A stretch of DNA of 5,216 bases, from NCBI GenBank assembly GCA_016177315.1, contig JACOVN010000004.1, forward strand, positions 1 to 5,216. The letters are read 5' to 3'. Positions within the stretch are counted from its first letter, which is position 1; each line of letters opens with the position of its first letter. A program made the position numbers and the translations under genes. The DNA is from Candidatus Woesearchaeota archaeon (lineage in GTDB: Archaea > Nanobdellota > Nanobdellia > Woesearchaeales > UBA12501). Shown here in pieces: positions 1 through 5,212 of the stretch. Below the pieces are notes generated by a model. That model saw only the letters and a program-made list of their open reading frames with translations, did no database searches and was not told the origin of the DNA.

Positions 1-1
1 T

Positions 2-20
2 GAAAAAGAATTAAGAAAAT
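2..20 (-). terminator. T-rich tract after the propeller gene
   Basis: Read on the minus strand, the bases directly after the TAG stop at 25-27 are T-rich, with TTTT and TTTTT runs separated by a few other bases. Archaeal RNA polymerase commonly terminates at such T-tracts without a hairpin, and no hairpin is visible here. The window ends at this point, so a downstream gene cannot be excluded and the call is tentative. Confidence 0.3.
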
Positions 21-24
21 GAAC

Positions 25-1257
25 CTACCCATACCCGAACTTTGCCACATAGAGCTCTGGCTTGTTCTCATCCTCTCGAATATCCACCCAAACAAGGATT
101 TCATCCGAGAAATCAAAGTCATGCCAGTAGGAAGTGCCGTGGATCAATTCTTCTTTCCGTTTCATGGTCTTAGTGATAGGAACGGCTTCTTTATTCTTCA
201 CATCGTAGAGCACCAGATCATACTCTGGCCGTTCATACGTGATGCTAGAAACCTTGATGTCCGGCAGCTGGAGAACGATGAAATGATTATCGGTGAGGAC
301 AAATCGTTGATAATCCGCTGCATAGCCGGGGTAGTCTGTTGCCTCTTCCAAAACATTCCGGTACTGGTATACGGTACTGAAGTTTTTCCAGTCGAAGTAC
401 TGCCGATCATTAACCGCTAATTTCTCGTCAATATCCAGGCAAGGCAGGTTCAGACTATGGATTTCCTGCGTTCCTAAATCCAGAATTCTGCATTCCCTGG
501 CAGATTTTGGGGCTACCAGGAGGTAATTTCGCGTAATGACCTTGATGGGCTTTTCTCCCTCTGGAATCTTCACAAATTTCGGCTGCTCACAGTTCCAATC
601 CCGCAAAAGGGAGATATCCATCACTCTGTTCTGCTCCAGGAAGCTCTCGGTATAGAGAACATAGTCATCCTGGAAGTCAATCAAAGTTTTCCTGCCATCG
701 ATACAAACCAGATTCATGTCTTCATCTAAAAGGACGTCGTACAGCATAAGGTCATTCTGCCGCTGCTTGGGTTTCAATGGTGTCACATCCTCCACATACA
801 CCACCTCATTTCCTGCGACTCTTGGACTGTGCTCGTCAAAATCGCTGGAAGCTATTTTCCGCAGTCTATTGGAATTCAGCAGTTTCAGATGAATGTCTGT
901 ATCTTTTCCATTAAACTCTACCCAGGCAACGACATTGCCGTCGACAGAAGGGTCATACTTGGGCTGCTCGCTGTCAGAGATTCTCTCGATGTGCTTTATC
1001 AGCTTTGCCTGCCGCTCTGGAACTTCTGGAATGGGGTCAGGGAGAACGTCTGCCAGGGAATGTTCTCCATTGCTCTGGCTCTTGATAACAATAATTGCTC
1101 CTGGAGCCTCTTCTTCTCCTTTTCCCTGAGGGCATAACGATACATCGTTCGTGATGCTGCCATCCAAGCACCGATACCGTACAACAATCCTTTGCTCTGG
1201 AAACGCAAGAAAGAGGAAAAGAAACAATAAGAATATCGGGAAGAGCTCTTTTTTCAT
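25..1257 (-). CDS. Secreted or membrane-tethered beta-propeller-like protein
   Basis: 410 residues. Residues 1-3 are MKK(E) and 7-19 are almost entirely Leu/Phe/Ile, so this is a signal peptide or, since no clear A-x-A cleavage site follows, an uncleaved anchor. Just outside the membrane lies a small Cys-pair motif, C30-L-D-G-S...C42-P. A linker rich in Glu and Pro (about 46-100) leads to repeated beta-strand units of the type seen in TolB/WD40-like propellers: Y101-DPSVDGNVVAWVEF, then H143-SPRVAGNEVVYVED, and near the C-terminus D380-FDFSDEILVWVDIRED followed by ELYVAKF. The pattern 'surface position, Asn/Asp-Gly turn, valine-rich strand, Asp, short strand' is typical of propeller blades, but the middle (about 185-340) has diverged too far to count blades. 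There are six Cys (30, 42, 185, 223, 256, 273) and one N-glycosylation sequon (N292). It probably binds proteins or glycans at the cell surface. No catalytic motif was seen. The ATG at 1257 is chosen because a BRE/TATA pair sits about 27 bases upstream, implying a leaderless mRNA. Confidence 0.82.
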   Translation of the reverse strand: MKKELFPIFLLFLFLFLAFPEQRIVVRYRCLDGSITNDVSLCPQGKGEEEAPGAIIVIKSQSNGEHSLADVLPDPIPEVPERQAKLIKHIERISDSEQPKYDPSVDGNVVAWVEFNGKDTDIHLKLLNSNRLRKIASSDFDEHSPRVAGNEVVYVEDVTPLKPKQRQNDLMLYDVLLDEDMNLVCIDGRKTLIDFQDDYVLYTESFLEQNRVMDISLLRDWNCEQPKFVKIPEGEKPIKVITRNYLLVAPKSARECRILDLGTQEIHSLNLPCLDIDEKLAVNDRQYFDWKNFSTVYQYRNVLEEATDYPGYAADYQRFVLTDNHFIVLQLPDIKVSSITYERPEYDLVLYDVKNKEAVPITKTMKRKEELIHGTSYWHDFDFSDEILVWVDIREDENKPELYVAKFGYG

Positions 1258-1280
1258 GCAAAAAAGAAAGATGCAGGAGA

Positions 1281-1296
1281 TATTTAATGGTTTCGG
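1281..1296 (-). promoter_or_regulatory. BRE/TATA promoter of the propeller gene
   Basis: On the minus strand CCGAAACC (1296-1289, BRE-like) is followed at once by ATTAAATA (1288-1281, TATA-like). The TATA centre lies about 27 bases before the A of the ATG at 1257. That is the normal archaeal TATA-to-transcription-start distance, so transcription probably begins at or next to the start codon. No Shine-Dalgarno sequence precedes this ATG, which agrees with a leaderless transcript. Confidence 0.55.
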
Positions 1297-1326
1297 AATG
1301 AGAAAAAATAGAATAGAGAGATAGGA
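1297..1326 (-). terminator. T-tract terminator of the proteasome-like gene
   Basis: On the minus strand the 30 bases after the TAA stop (1329-1327) are pyrimidine-rich and contain a run of six T (1308-1303), with no strong hairpin. This fits an archaeal U-tract terminator. It lies directly upstream of the next gene's BRE/TATA, separating the two minus-strand genes into different transcription units within 69 bases. Confidence 0.45.
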
Positions 1327-2286
1327 TTATACGCTCCTATAGCCTCGAAGCATACGATCAAGCTTTGTTCTATTATCTCCGGCTTCCCTCCACATAGATT
1401 CTTCAAAAGCAGCCACATCTCCCGCCGTATATATCAATCCTTCCAGGGCCTCTCTTTGGAATTCCTTACTTACATAACCCTTTTTTGTTGCCTTTACTAT
1501 TTCTGCTGCCAATTTTGACTGGTCTTCGCCTGGTTTGATAAGTTTACCTTCTCTTACAATCCGAATGATCGGAATACCTCCAACACCAATATTTCTTGCG
1601 CTAGCTCTTTCTGTTGCGGAGAGCAATGCTGTAATACCATCGATGATATCGATATGTTCCCTCTTCTCCCGTGGAAGCGTTTCTAGGAAAGCGCCCAATT
1701 CCCCATCAGCCATGTCTGTCCCACTTCCAATGCAGCGATACTGGCCTGAAATGGGCCACGCATTGGCTAAGGCCATGGATGCCGCATACAATTGAACTCC
1801 TCCTGAGTCATACGTCAAGAGTAAAATTCCATTATCCAAGAACTGGTTGGCGGCCTGATCATGACCATCGAGTATTCGCTGATATCTTTGCATGATGGAT
1901 TGATCCAGAGAAACTCTAGCTCCGTCCGGCATTGTTCTGTGCCCGCTCTGAAAATCTGCTTCCCGTAATCCAAATTCGGCCAGCAAATATCCATCGATGT
2001 ACTGCCGCTTCACCTGTGCCATAACGAGCCCTAGGACATTTGCTAAAGACTTTCCATCCTGTGTGTTGGAGGCATTTTCTCGGATTGCCTTTACCGTTTG
2101 CATACTAACGTCTCGAAGAACATCCGCACTGCCAGAACCGCCCATAACGCCAGCAACCTTTCCGCCATTCGATAATTCATCGATTTTTGCGGCGCCTTCT
2201 GCCTTCCTGCCCCCATAGGTAGCCTGCTCGTCGGCAATCATGGCACCTTCCTTTTCATTAAACTTCATGACACTAATGACGGTCAT
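1327..2286 (-). CDS. Proteasome/HslV-like Ntn-hydrolase family protein
   Basis: 319 residues from the ATG at 2286. The first 60 residues match the proteasome beta/HslV fold: MTVISV, then A18-D19-E-Q-A-T-Y-G (equivalent of catalytic Asp17; HslV has DGQATLG here), A33-K34-I (equivalent of Lys33), and K43-VAGVMGGSGSAD (compare HslV KVIAGFAGGTAD). I186-G-S-G189 corresponds to the GSG around Ser129. R231-N-I-G-V-G-G-I aligns with the proteasome R-D-x-x-S-G-G motif, with Asn for Asp166 and Val for Ser169. The nucleophile would be Thr2 after Met removal. Compared with the usual 175-210 residues there are two additions: an insertion of about 40-45 residues around 102-147, and a charged, probably helical tail from about 250 to 319. 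No signal peptide, so cytosolic. The start at 2286 is preferred over an in-frame ATG at 2439 because a BRE/TATA (2338-2323) lies inside the longer frame, and the extra 51 codons are AT-rich and unlike the family. Whether it is an active peptidase is unproven; it could be a non-peptidase Ntn-hydrolase relative. Confidence 0.78.
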   Translation of the reverse strand: MTVISVMKFNEKEGAMIADEQATYGGRKAEGAAKIDELSNGGKVAGVMGGSGSADVLRDVSMQTVKAIRENASNTQDGKSLANVLGLVMAQVKRQYIDGYLLAEFGLREADFQSGHRTMPDGARVSLDQSIMQRYQRILDGHDQAANQFLDNGILLLTYDSGGVQLYAASMALANAWPISGQYRCIGSGTDMADGELGAFLETLPREKREHIDIIDGITALLSATERASARNIGVGGIPIIRIVREGKLIKPGEDQSKLAAEIVKATKKGYVSKEFQREALEGLIYTAGDVAAFEESMWREAGDNRTKLDRMLRGYRSV

Positions 2287-2322
2287 AGTTCCACCATCCC
2301 CCGAGACGGAAGAATATTCTGT

Positions 2323-2338
2323 CTTTATAATTCTTTCT
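2323..2338 (-). promoter_or_regulatory. BRE/TATA promoter of the proteasome-like gene
   Basis: On the minus strand AGAAAGAA (2338-2331, BRE-like) precedes TTATAAAG (2330-2323, TATA-like). Adding about 26 bases puts the transcription start near 2300, leaving a leader of about 14 bases before the ATG at 2286. The leader contains GGATGGTGGA, a weak match to the archaeal Shine-Dalgarno GGAGGTGA, a few bases before the ATG. This placement decides the start codon: a transcript from here cannot encode the longer form starting at 2439. Confidence 0.55.
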
Positions 2339-2366
2339 ATTATAACCACTTTTAAGTTAATAAAAT

Positions 2367-2380
2367 ATTGTAACGACAAT
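2367..2380. repeat. Small dyad ATTGT-N4-ACAAT
   Basis: Five-base arms 2367-2371 and 2376-2380 flank AACG. The octamer TAACGACA inside it (2371-2378) recurs inverted as TGTCGTTA at 2441-2448, so the two copies flank the centre of the divergent control region about 70 bases apart. This could be a regulator half-site pair; in AT-rich DNA, chance is also plausible. Confidence 0.3.
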
Positions 2381-2425
2381 CCATGGTGTTTTCTTTCTTT
2401 TAATATATATTCTCCAGTATCTAAA

Positions 2426-2436
2426 TTTTTATATAG
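2426..2436 (+). promoter_or_regulatory. TATA-like box of the S-layer gene
   Basis: TTTTTATATAG is the best TATA-like element reading toward the S-layer gene, preceded by CTAAA, a poor BRE. It predicts a start of transcription near 2457-2460 and so a leader of about 70 bases. That is long for an archaeon and agrees with the clear Shine-Dalgarno site before the ATG. No better TATA candidate lies closer, because 2481-2510 is G-rich. Confidence 0.4.
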
Positions 2437-2444
2437 CAAATGTC

Positions 2445-2473
2445 GTTATTTGACAATAACAAAAGCTTTTGTT
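2445..2473. repeat. Two overlapping palindromes at the predicted S-layer transcription start
   Basis: GTTATT (2445-2450) and AATAAC (2455-2460) are perfect 6-base arms around TGAC. The last three bases of the second arm begin a perfect 16-base palindrome, AACAAAAGCTTTTGTT (2458-2473), centred on AAGCTT. They sit where transcription from the TATA box at 2426-2436 should start. They may be operator sites for a dimeric regulator, or the second may fold as a hairpin at the 5' end of the mRNA. The symmetry is seen directly; the function is inferred. Confidence 0.5.
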
Positions 2474-2512
2474 GGTGTTTTTAGGGCTTTAGGGGGCTGG
2501 AAAGGGCTTTTT

Positions 2513-2520
2513 GAGGTTGA
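2513..2520 (+). promoter_or_regulatory. Shine-Dalgarno site of the S-layer gene
   Basis: GAGGTTGA ends 9 bases before the ATG at 2530 and closely matches the archaeal consensus GGAGGTGA, with one extra T. It supports that ATG as the start and indicates leadered translation, unlike the propeller gene. Confidence 0.6.
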
Positions 2521-2529
2521 GACAAAACT

Positions 2530-4524
2530 ATGAAGAAGAAGGCAATATTCGGACTCTTACTCCTTATCTTGACTATTTTGGCTAGTTGGAATGTTCTTGC
2601 AGCAGACAGCCTGAATATTCTGGAAAATAGTGTTATAGTAAGCGGCAATGGAGGCATTGTTGCTGGCTTATTCGATGTGGAAAATACAGGAGATACCACC
2701 CTCACTATAACGTTTACAGGAGGACTATTGCAAGGCCCAGGTGGAGCGTTGCAGGTAGAATTGCCCAACAACATCCAGAATTTCCTGCCTGGAGAGGTTG
2801 ATACGGTTATTTTCACTGCCAATATCAGCAATACCTCTACTGGAAATTACACTGGCACAATAACTGCCATAGGCGGAACTGCCCAGGACAATGTTGCAGT
2901 AACCATTGAAGTTTTGTCCAATGGTCTTGGTTTAAGTAGAGTGGGTGCAGGAACATTGCTGCATACTTCTGATGCAGGCCAAACTGTCTCAGGAAGCGTT
3001 ACGGTAAAGAACGAAAGGAATGCGGCTATTGGAGCAACCATTACTGGAACCTTACCCTTTGCCCAGAATTTCATTGCTAAGACAGAGAACATTCCAGCAT
3101 TTGCGCAGCAGCAAATCAGCTATTCCTTTACTGTTCCAGCAGGAACTGCTTCTGGCGTGTACAATGGAAATGTTGATGTGAGCTGGAATCCAACCATTTC
3201 CATTCCAATGCAGGTAACGGTCAATCCAACGAAGAGCATCGGCCTGCCAACCAAAGTTTCTGTATCCATAGACATGGAAGCGAATGCAACCACAACCTTT
3301 ACCATAACGAATACCGGCAATGAGGATCTGAATGATTTGAGCATCTCCTTTACTCCAATAGATTTTGCGGATGATGATGGAGATGCCTTGAGCCTTGCCT
3401 TCAGCCAAAGTGACAATATTGATATTCCAGTAGGAGGATCGAAAACTATTACCGTTACTGTCGGAGCCCCTGCGAAAGTGGATTCTGGCATTATCGAGGG
3501 ATTGCTCACGATTAGTGGAGATAGCATTTCCAGAACTCTAACCTTATCTGCAAATGTGCAGGGCATTTTGATCATCACCGATGTAGAAGTACACTCGGAT
3601 GATTCCGATAGGAGAATTAAACCTGGACAATTATTTGAAGTAGAGGTTGAGGTAGAGAACAGGGCAAGAGATATTGATTTGGAAGATGTTGAGATTACGG
3701 TATTCTTCCTCGATGGAAGCGATACGCTGGATGATGATGATGGAGATGATTTGGAGGAGGATGTAGAGATTGATGACCTTGCTGCAGGAGAGGATGATGA
3801 ACGGACTTTCACCTTCAGAATGCCTTTTGATGTAGATGATGGGGATGAATTTACCGTGGTTGTAAAGGTAGAAGCGGTGAATGAGGATGACTCCAGCCAG
3901 AAGTTCTTTGCAGAAAATAGAGAGGAAAGCATTGAGGTGGATAAAGAAGACCATGAAGTGGAGATTTTCATCGCAAGGCTGGAGCAAGGCATTGTTTCCT
4001 GCGATCGGTTTACCAATCTAGAAGTGGGCTTGCGAGACATTGGTGAGGATGAGGAGGATGTTGTTTTGGAGATTTCCAATATGGCATTGGGCTTGAGACA
4101 AACGGATAGCTTTGAGCTTTCGGATGATGAGGATGACAATAACTTTGAAATTATTCGGAGATTCCCGATAGATGCAACCCGAGCAAGAGAAGGTACCTAT
4201 GTAATTCAGATTACTGCGTTGTATAACAATAGAAGAGATGTTGTGACAGCGTCTCTTCCCTTGGTGGTTCAGCGGTGCGGTATGGAAGAGGAGAGAGTGC
4301 CAAGAGAAGGAGAAGAGGAAGAGGAAAAGGAAGAGGCTATTGAAGTGCGGTTTACCTCTGGCAGAGACACATTTATTCCACGAGTTTCCACGCTCTTCAC
4401 TGCAAGGAAACTGGATGGAAGGGAAAGCATGTGGATGGTTATTCTGCTAGTACTTGCGATTCTGGTTGTTGCTTCCGTGCTGGGGTGGGGGGCGAAGCGA
4501 GTTTATGAGGAGAGAAGAAGATAA
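2530..4524 (+). CDS. S-layer-type surface protein, multi-domain, C-terminally anchored
   Basis: 664 residues. A signal peptide (KKK at 2-4, hydrophobic 5-24, likely cleavage after VLAA at 22-25) starts a chain of beta-sandwich domains of the COG1361/CARDB/NEW3 kind, recognised by repeated 'F/V-x-V-x-N-T-G-D' strand-turn units: about 27-130 (F48-DVENTGDTTLTI), 135-232, 240-345 (F257-TITNTGNEDLNDL), 347-475 (F369-EVEVEVENRARD) and 477-583. An acidic Glu-rich linker (593-602) and a short strand region lead to a membrane helix (about 634-654) and a basic cytoplasmic tail KRVYEERRR. The topology is therefore outside-facing with a C-terminal anchor, as in putative S-layer proteins of DPANN archaea. 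Four N-glycosylation sequons (N98, N101, N106, N252) lie only in the first three domains. Asp-rich loops occur at 281-285, 401-416 and 434-440. The only two cysteines, C491 and C583, bracket the fifth domain. The start is fixed by the Shine-Dalgarno site at 2513-2520. It may be the cell-wall lattice protein or an accessory surface protein. Confidence 0.85.
   Translation: MKKKAIFGLLLLILTILASWNVLAADSLNILENSVIVSGNGGIVAGLFDVENTGDTTLTITFTGGLLQGPGGALQVELPNNIQNFLPGEVDTVIFTANISNTSTGNYTGTITAIGGTAQDNVAVTIEVLSNGLGLSRVGAGTLLHTSDAGQTVSGSVTVKNERNAAIGATITGTLPFAQNFIAKTENIPAFAQQQISYSFTVPAGTASGVYNGNVDVSWNPTISIPMQVTVNPTKSIGLPTKVSVSIDMEANATTTFTITNTGNEDLNDLSISFTPIDFADDDGDALSLAFSQSDNIDIPVGGSKTITVTVGAPAKVDSGIIEGLLTISGDSISRTLTLSANVQGILIITDVEVHSDDSDRRIKPGQLFEVEVEVENRARDIDLEDVEITVFFLDGSDTLDDDDGDDLEEDVEIDDLAAGEDDERTFTFRMPFDVDDGDEFTVVVKVEAVNEDDSSQKFFAENREESIEVDKEDHEVEIFIARLEQGIVSCDRFTNLEVGLRDIGEDEEDVVLEISNMALGLRQTDSFELSDDEDDNNFEIIRRFPIDATRAREGTYVIQITALYNNRRDVVTASLPLVVQRCGMEEERVPREGEEEEEKEEAIEVRFTSGRDTFIPRVSTLFTARKLDGRESMWMVILLVLAILVVASVLGWGAKRVYEERRR
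3730..3777 (+). repeat. GAT/GAG-rich low-complexity tract
   Basis: Sixteen codons of the S-layer gene (residues 401-416) are nearly all Asp or Glu, encoded by repeated GAT with some GAG and GAA. The tract forms an acidic loop between strands of the fourth domain. Such triplet runs can change length by slippage, so this is a possible site of length variation between strains. Confidence 0.6.
4306..4335 (+). repeat. GAR-rich tract encoding a poly-Glu linker
   Basis: Residues 593-602 of the S-layer protein are EGEEEEEKEE, encoded by a purine-only run of GAA/GAG/GGA/AAG codons. It separates the last beta domain from the membrane-proximal segment and is probably a charged, extended stalk. Confidence 0.6.
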
Positions 4525-4541
4525 AAAATATATTTGATATA
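4525..4541 (+). promoter_or_regulatory. TATA-like element upstream of the last gene
   Basis: Directly after the S-layer stop codon lie AAAAATATAT (4524-4533) and then TTTGATATA (4533-4541). A purine-rich stretch overlapping the S-layer stop could act as BRE. Depending on which box is used, the start of transcription is 0-10 bases before the ATG at 4566, giving a leaderless or very short-leadered mRNA. There is no Shine-Dalgarno site. No T-tract terminator separates the two genes, so read-through from the S-layer gene is also possible. Confidence 0.4.
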
Positions 4542-4565
4542 GATTAAGTACCATAATCATTAAAA

Positions 4566-5162
4566 ATGGTCAAAGATCTTGATTCTTTGGTTATAGCATG
4601 GGAACATCTAAAACAAAATGGTAAAGGATATTTAGAAATATTTCAAGGGGCATGGGCTTCCTTTGGAGAAAGATATTTTCCATTTGGTGTTTATGACGAA
4701 TATACTATAATGCACAATCATTTGCTATCCCATTTTGGAACAGATTCTTATTTTAGCAAACATCACCGTATTTTTGTTGAATTGAGAAATCTGGGTAGGG
4801 AAAGAGGCCGTCTATTCCTTTACGGTGAAACAACGCGCGATATAGCGGAAAGACTAGGGTTGCATTATCTCGTTGTAGAGGGAGATTATGATACAGTGCA
4901 AAGAACTTTTCATGCTTTTCAGGAGAATCCAGCTACTATACGCGAATTTGTTCGGGTTGTTTTCGGATGGCAGAATCTTCCCCCTTATAAGGAACGTCCT
5001 GGGGCTTATGGGGAGGGGCGTCAACTGGACCTTCTCGCCGAAGCAAAAATGATCCATTTTTTAGATGTTGGTAAAGGTTACTCTTGGGTAAAAAGATGGA
5101 GAATGAGAAGGAGAGACTGGAATCCAGAAGCAAGGACTATTGTTTTACGTTCTTCTGGGTAA
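4566..5162 (+). CDS. Hypothetical cytosolic protein, family not recognised
   Basis: 198 residues, no cysteine, no signal peptide or membrane segment. I do not recognise a family. Visible features: an aromatic-rich N-terminal third (W12, W30, F33, Y37, F38, F40, Y43, Y46); a His cluster M49-HNHLLSHF and K65-HHRIF; a segment R79-ERGRLFLYGETTRDIAERLGL that reads as strand then helix; H100-YLVVEGDYDTV, probably another strand with an acidic turn; R126-EFVRVVFGWQNLPPY; and a very basic end, K176-RWRMRRRDW. The alternating strand/helix pattern suggests a compact alpha/beta fold, and the basic tail could contact nucleic acid, but neither is shown. The gene lies 41 bases after the S-layer stop on the same strand and is more AT-rich than the S-layer gene. 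The ATG at 4566 is the first ATG of the frame and fits the TATA spacing. It is probably a real gene given its length and balanced composition. Confidence 0.68.
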   Translation: MVKDLDSLVIAWEHLKQNGKGYLEIFQGAWASFGERYFPFGVYDEYTIMHNHLLSHFGTDSYFSKHHRIFVELRNLGRERGRLFLYGETTRDIAERLGLHYLVVEGDYDTVQRTFHAFQENPATIREFVRVVFGWQNLPPYKERPGAYGEGRQLDLLAEAKMIHFLDVGKGYSWVKRWRMRRRDWNPEARTIVLRSSG

Positions 5163-5212
5163 TATTTTTTCCTCATACTTTCCTTATTTCTCTCTTTCTC
5201 TACCACAATCCT
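5163..5212 (+). terminator. T/pyrimidine-rich terminator region after the last gene
   Basis: The TAA stop is followed within three bases by six T (5165-5170) and then about 35 bases of almost pure pyrimidine on the plus strand. No hairpin is present. This fits archaeal T-tract termination. Nothing else can be recognised up to the window end at 5216. Confidence 0.5.

Larger units (their letters stand above)
2287..2529. other. Divergent intergenic control region
   Basis: 243 bases separate the divergent starts at 2286 and 2530. The half near the proteasome-like gene and the centre are AT-rich and hold the two outward-facing TATA-like elements. The 2440-2475 part carries overlapping dyad symmetries, and the last 50 bases before the S-layer gene are G-rich on the plus strand, with a direct repeat AGGGCTTT (2483-2490 and 2503-2510). 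No small gene with a credible start and coding character was seen here. The in-frame upward extension of the minus gene to 2439 crosses this region. Confidence 0.6.

Noticed and set aside
19..420. Plus-strand open frame opposite the propeller gene
   Set aside because: It lies wholly inside the well-supported minus-strand gene, has no promoter or Shine-Dalgarno site and no recognisable protein features.
2450..2455. TTGACA, identical to a bacterial -35 box
   Set aside because: No -10 element lies about 17 bases downstream, and the other promoters in the window are of archaeal type. The hexamer is part of the loop and arm of a dyad.
2483..2510. Direct repeat AGGGCTTT twice, 20 bases apart, before the S-layer gene
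   Set aside because: Only eight bases and two copies; too weak to be called a binding site or mobile-element trace on its own.
2240..2533. Plus-strand open frame across the divergent control region
   Set aside because: It begins antisense to the peptidase gene, crosses the AT-rich promoters, and ends overlapping the S-layer start. The composition is not coding-like.
3120..4139. A 339-codon open frame antisense to the S-layer gene, very rich in serine
   Set aside because: It is the mirror of the GAT/GAG/GAA-rich S-layer coding strand, which reads as Ser-rich codons in one antisense frame. Low complexity, no domain, no promoter.
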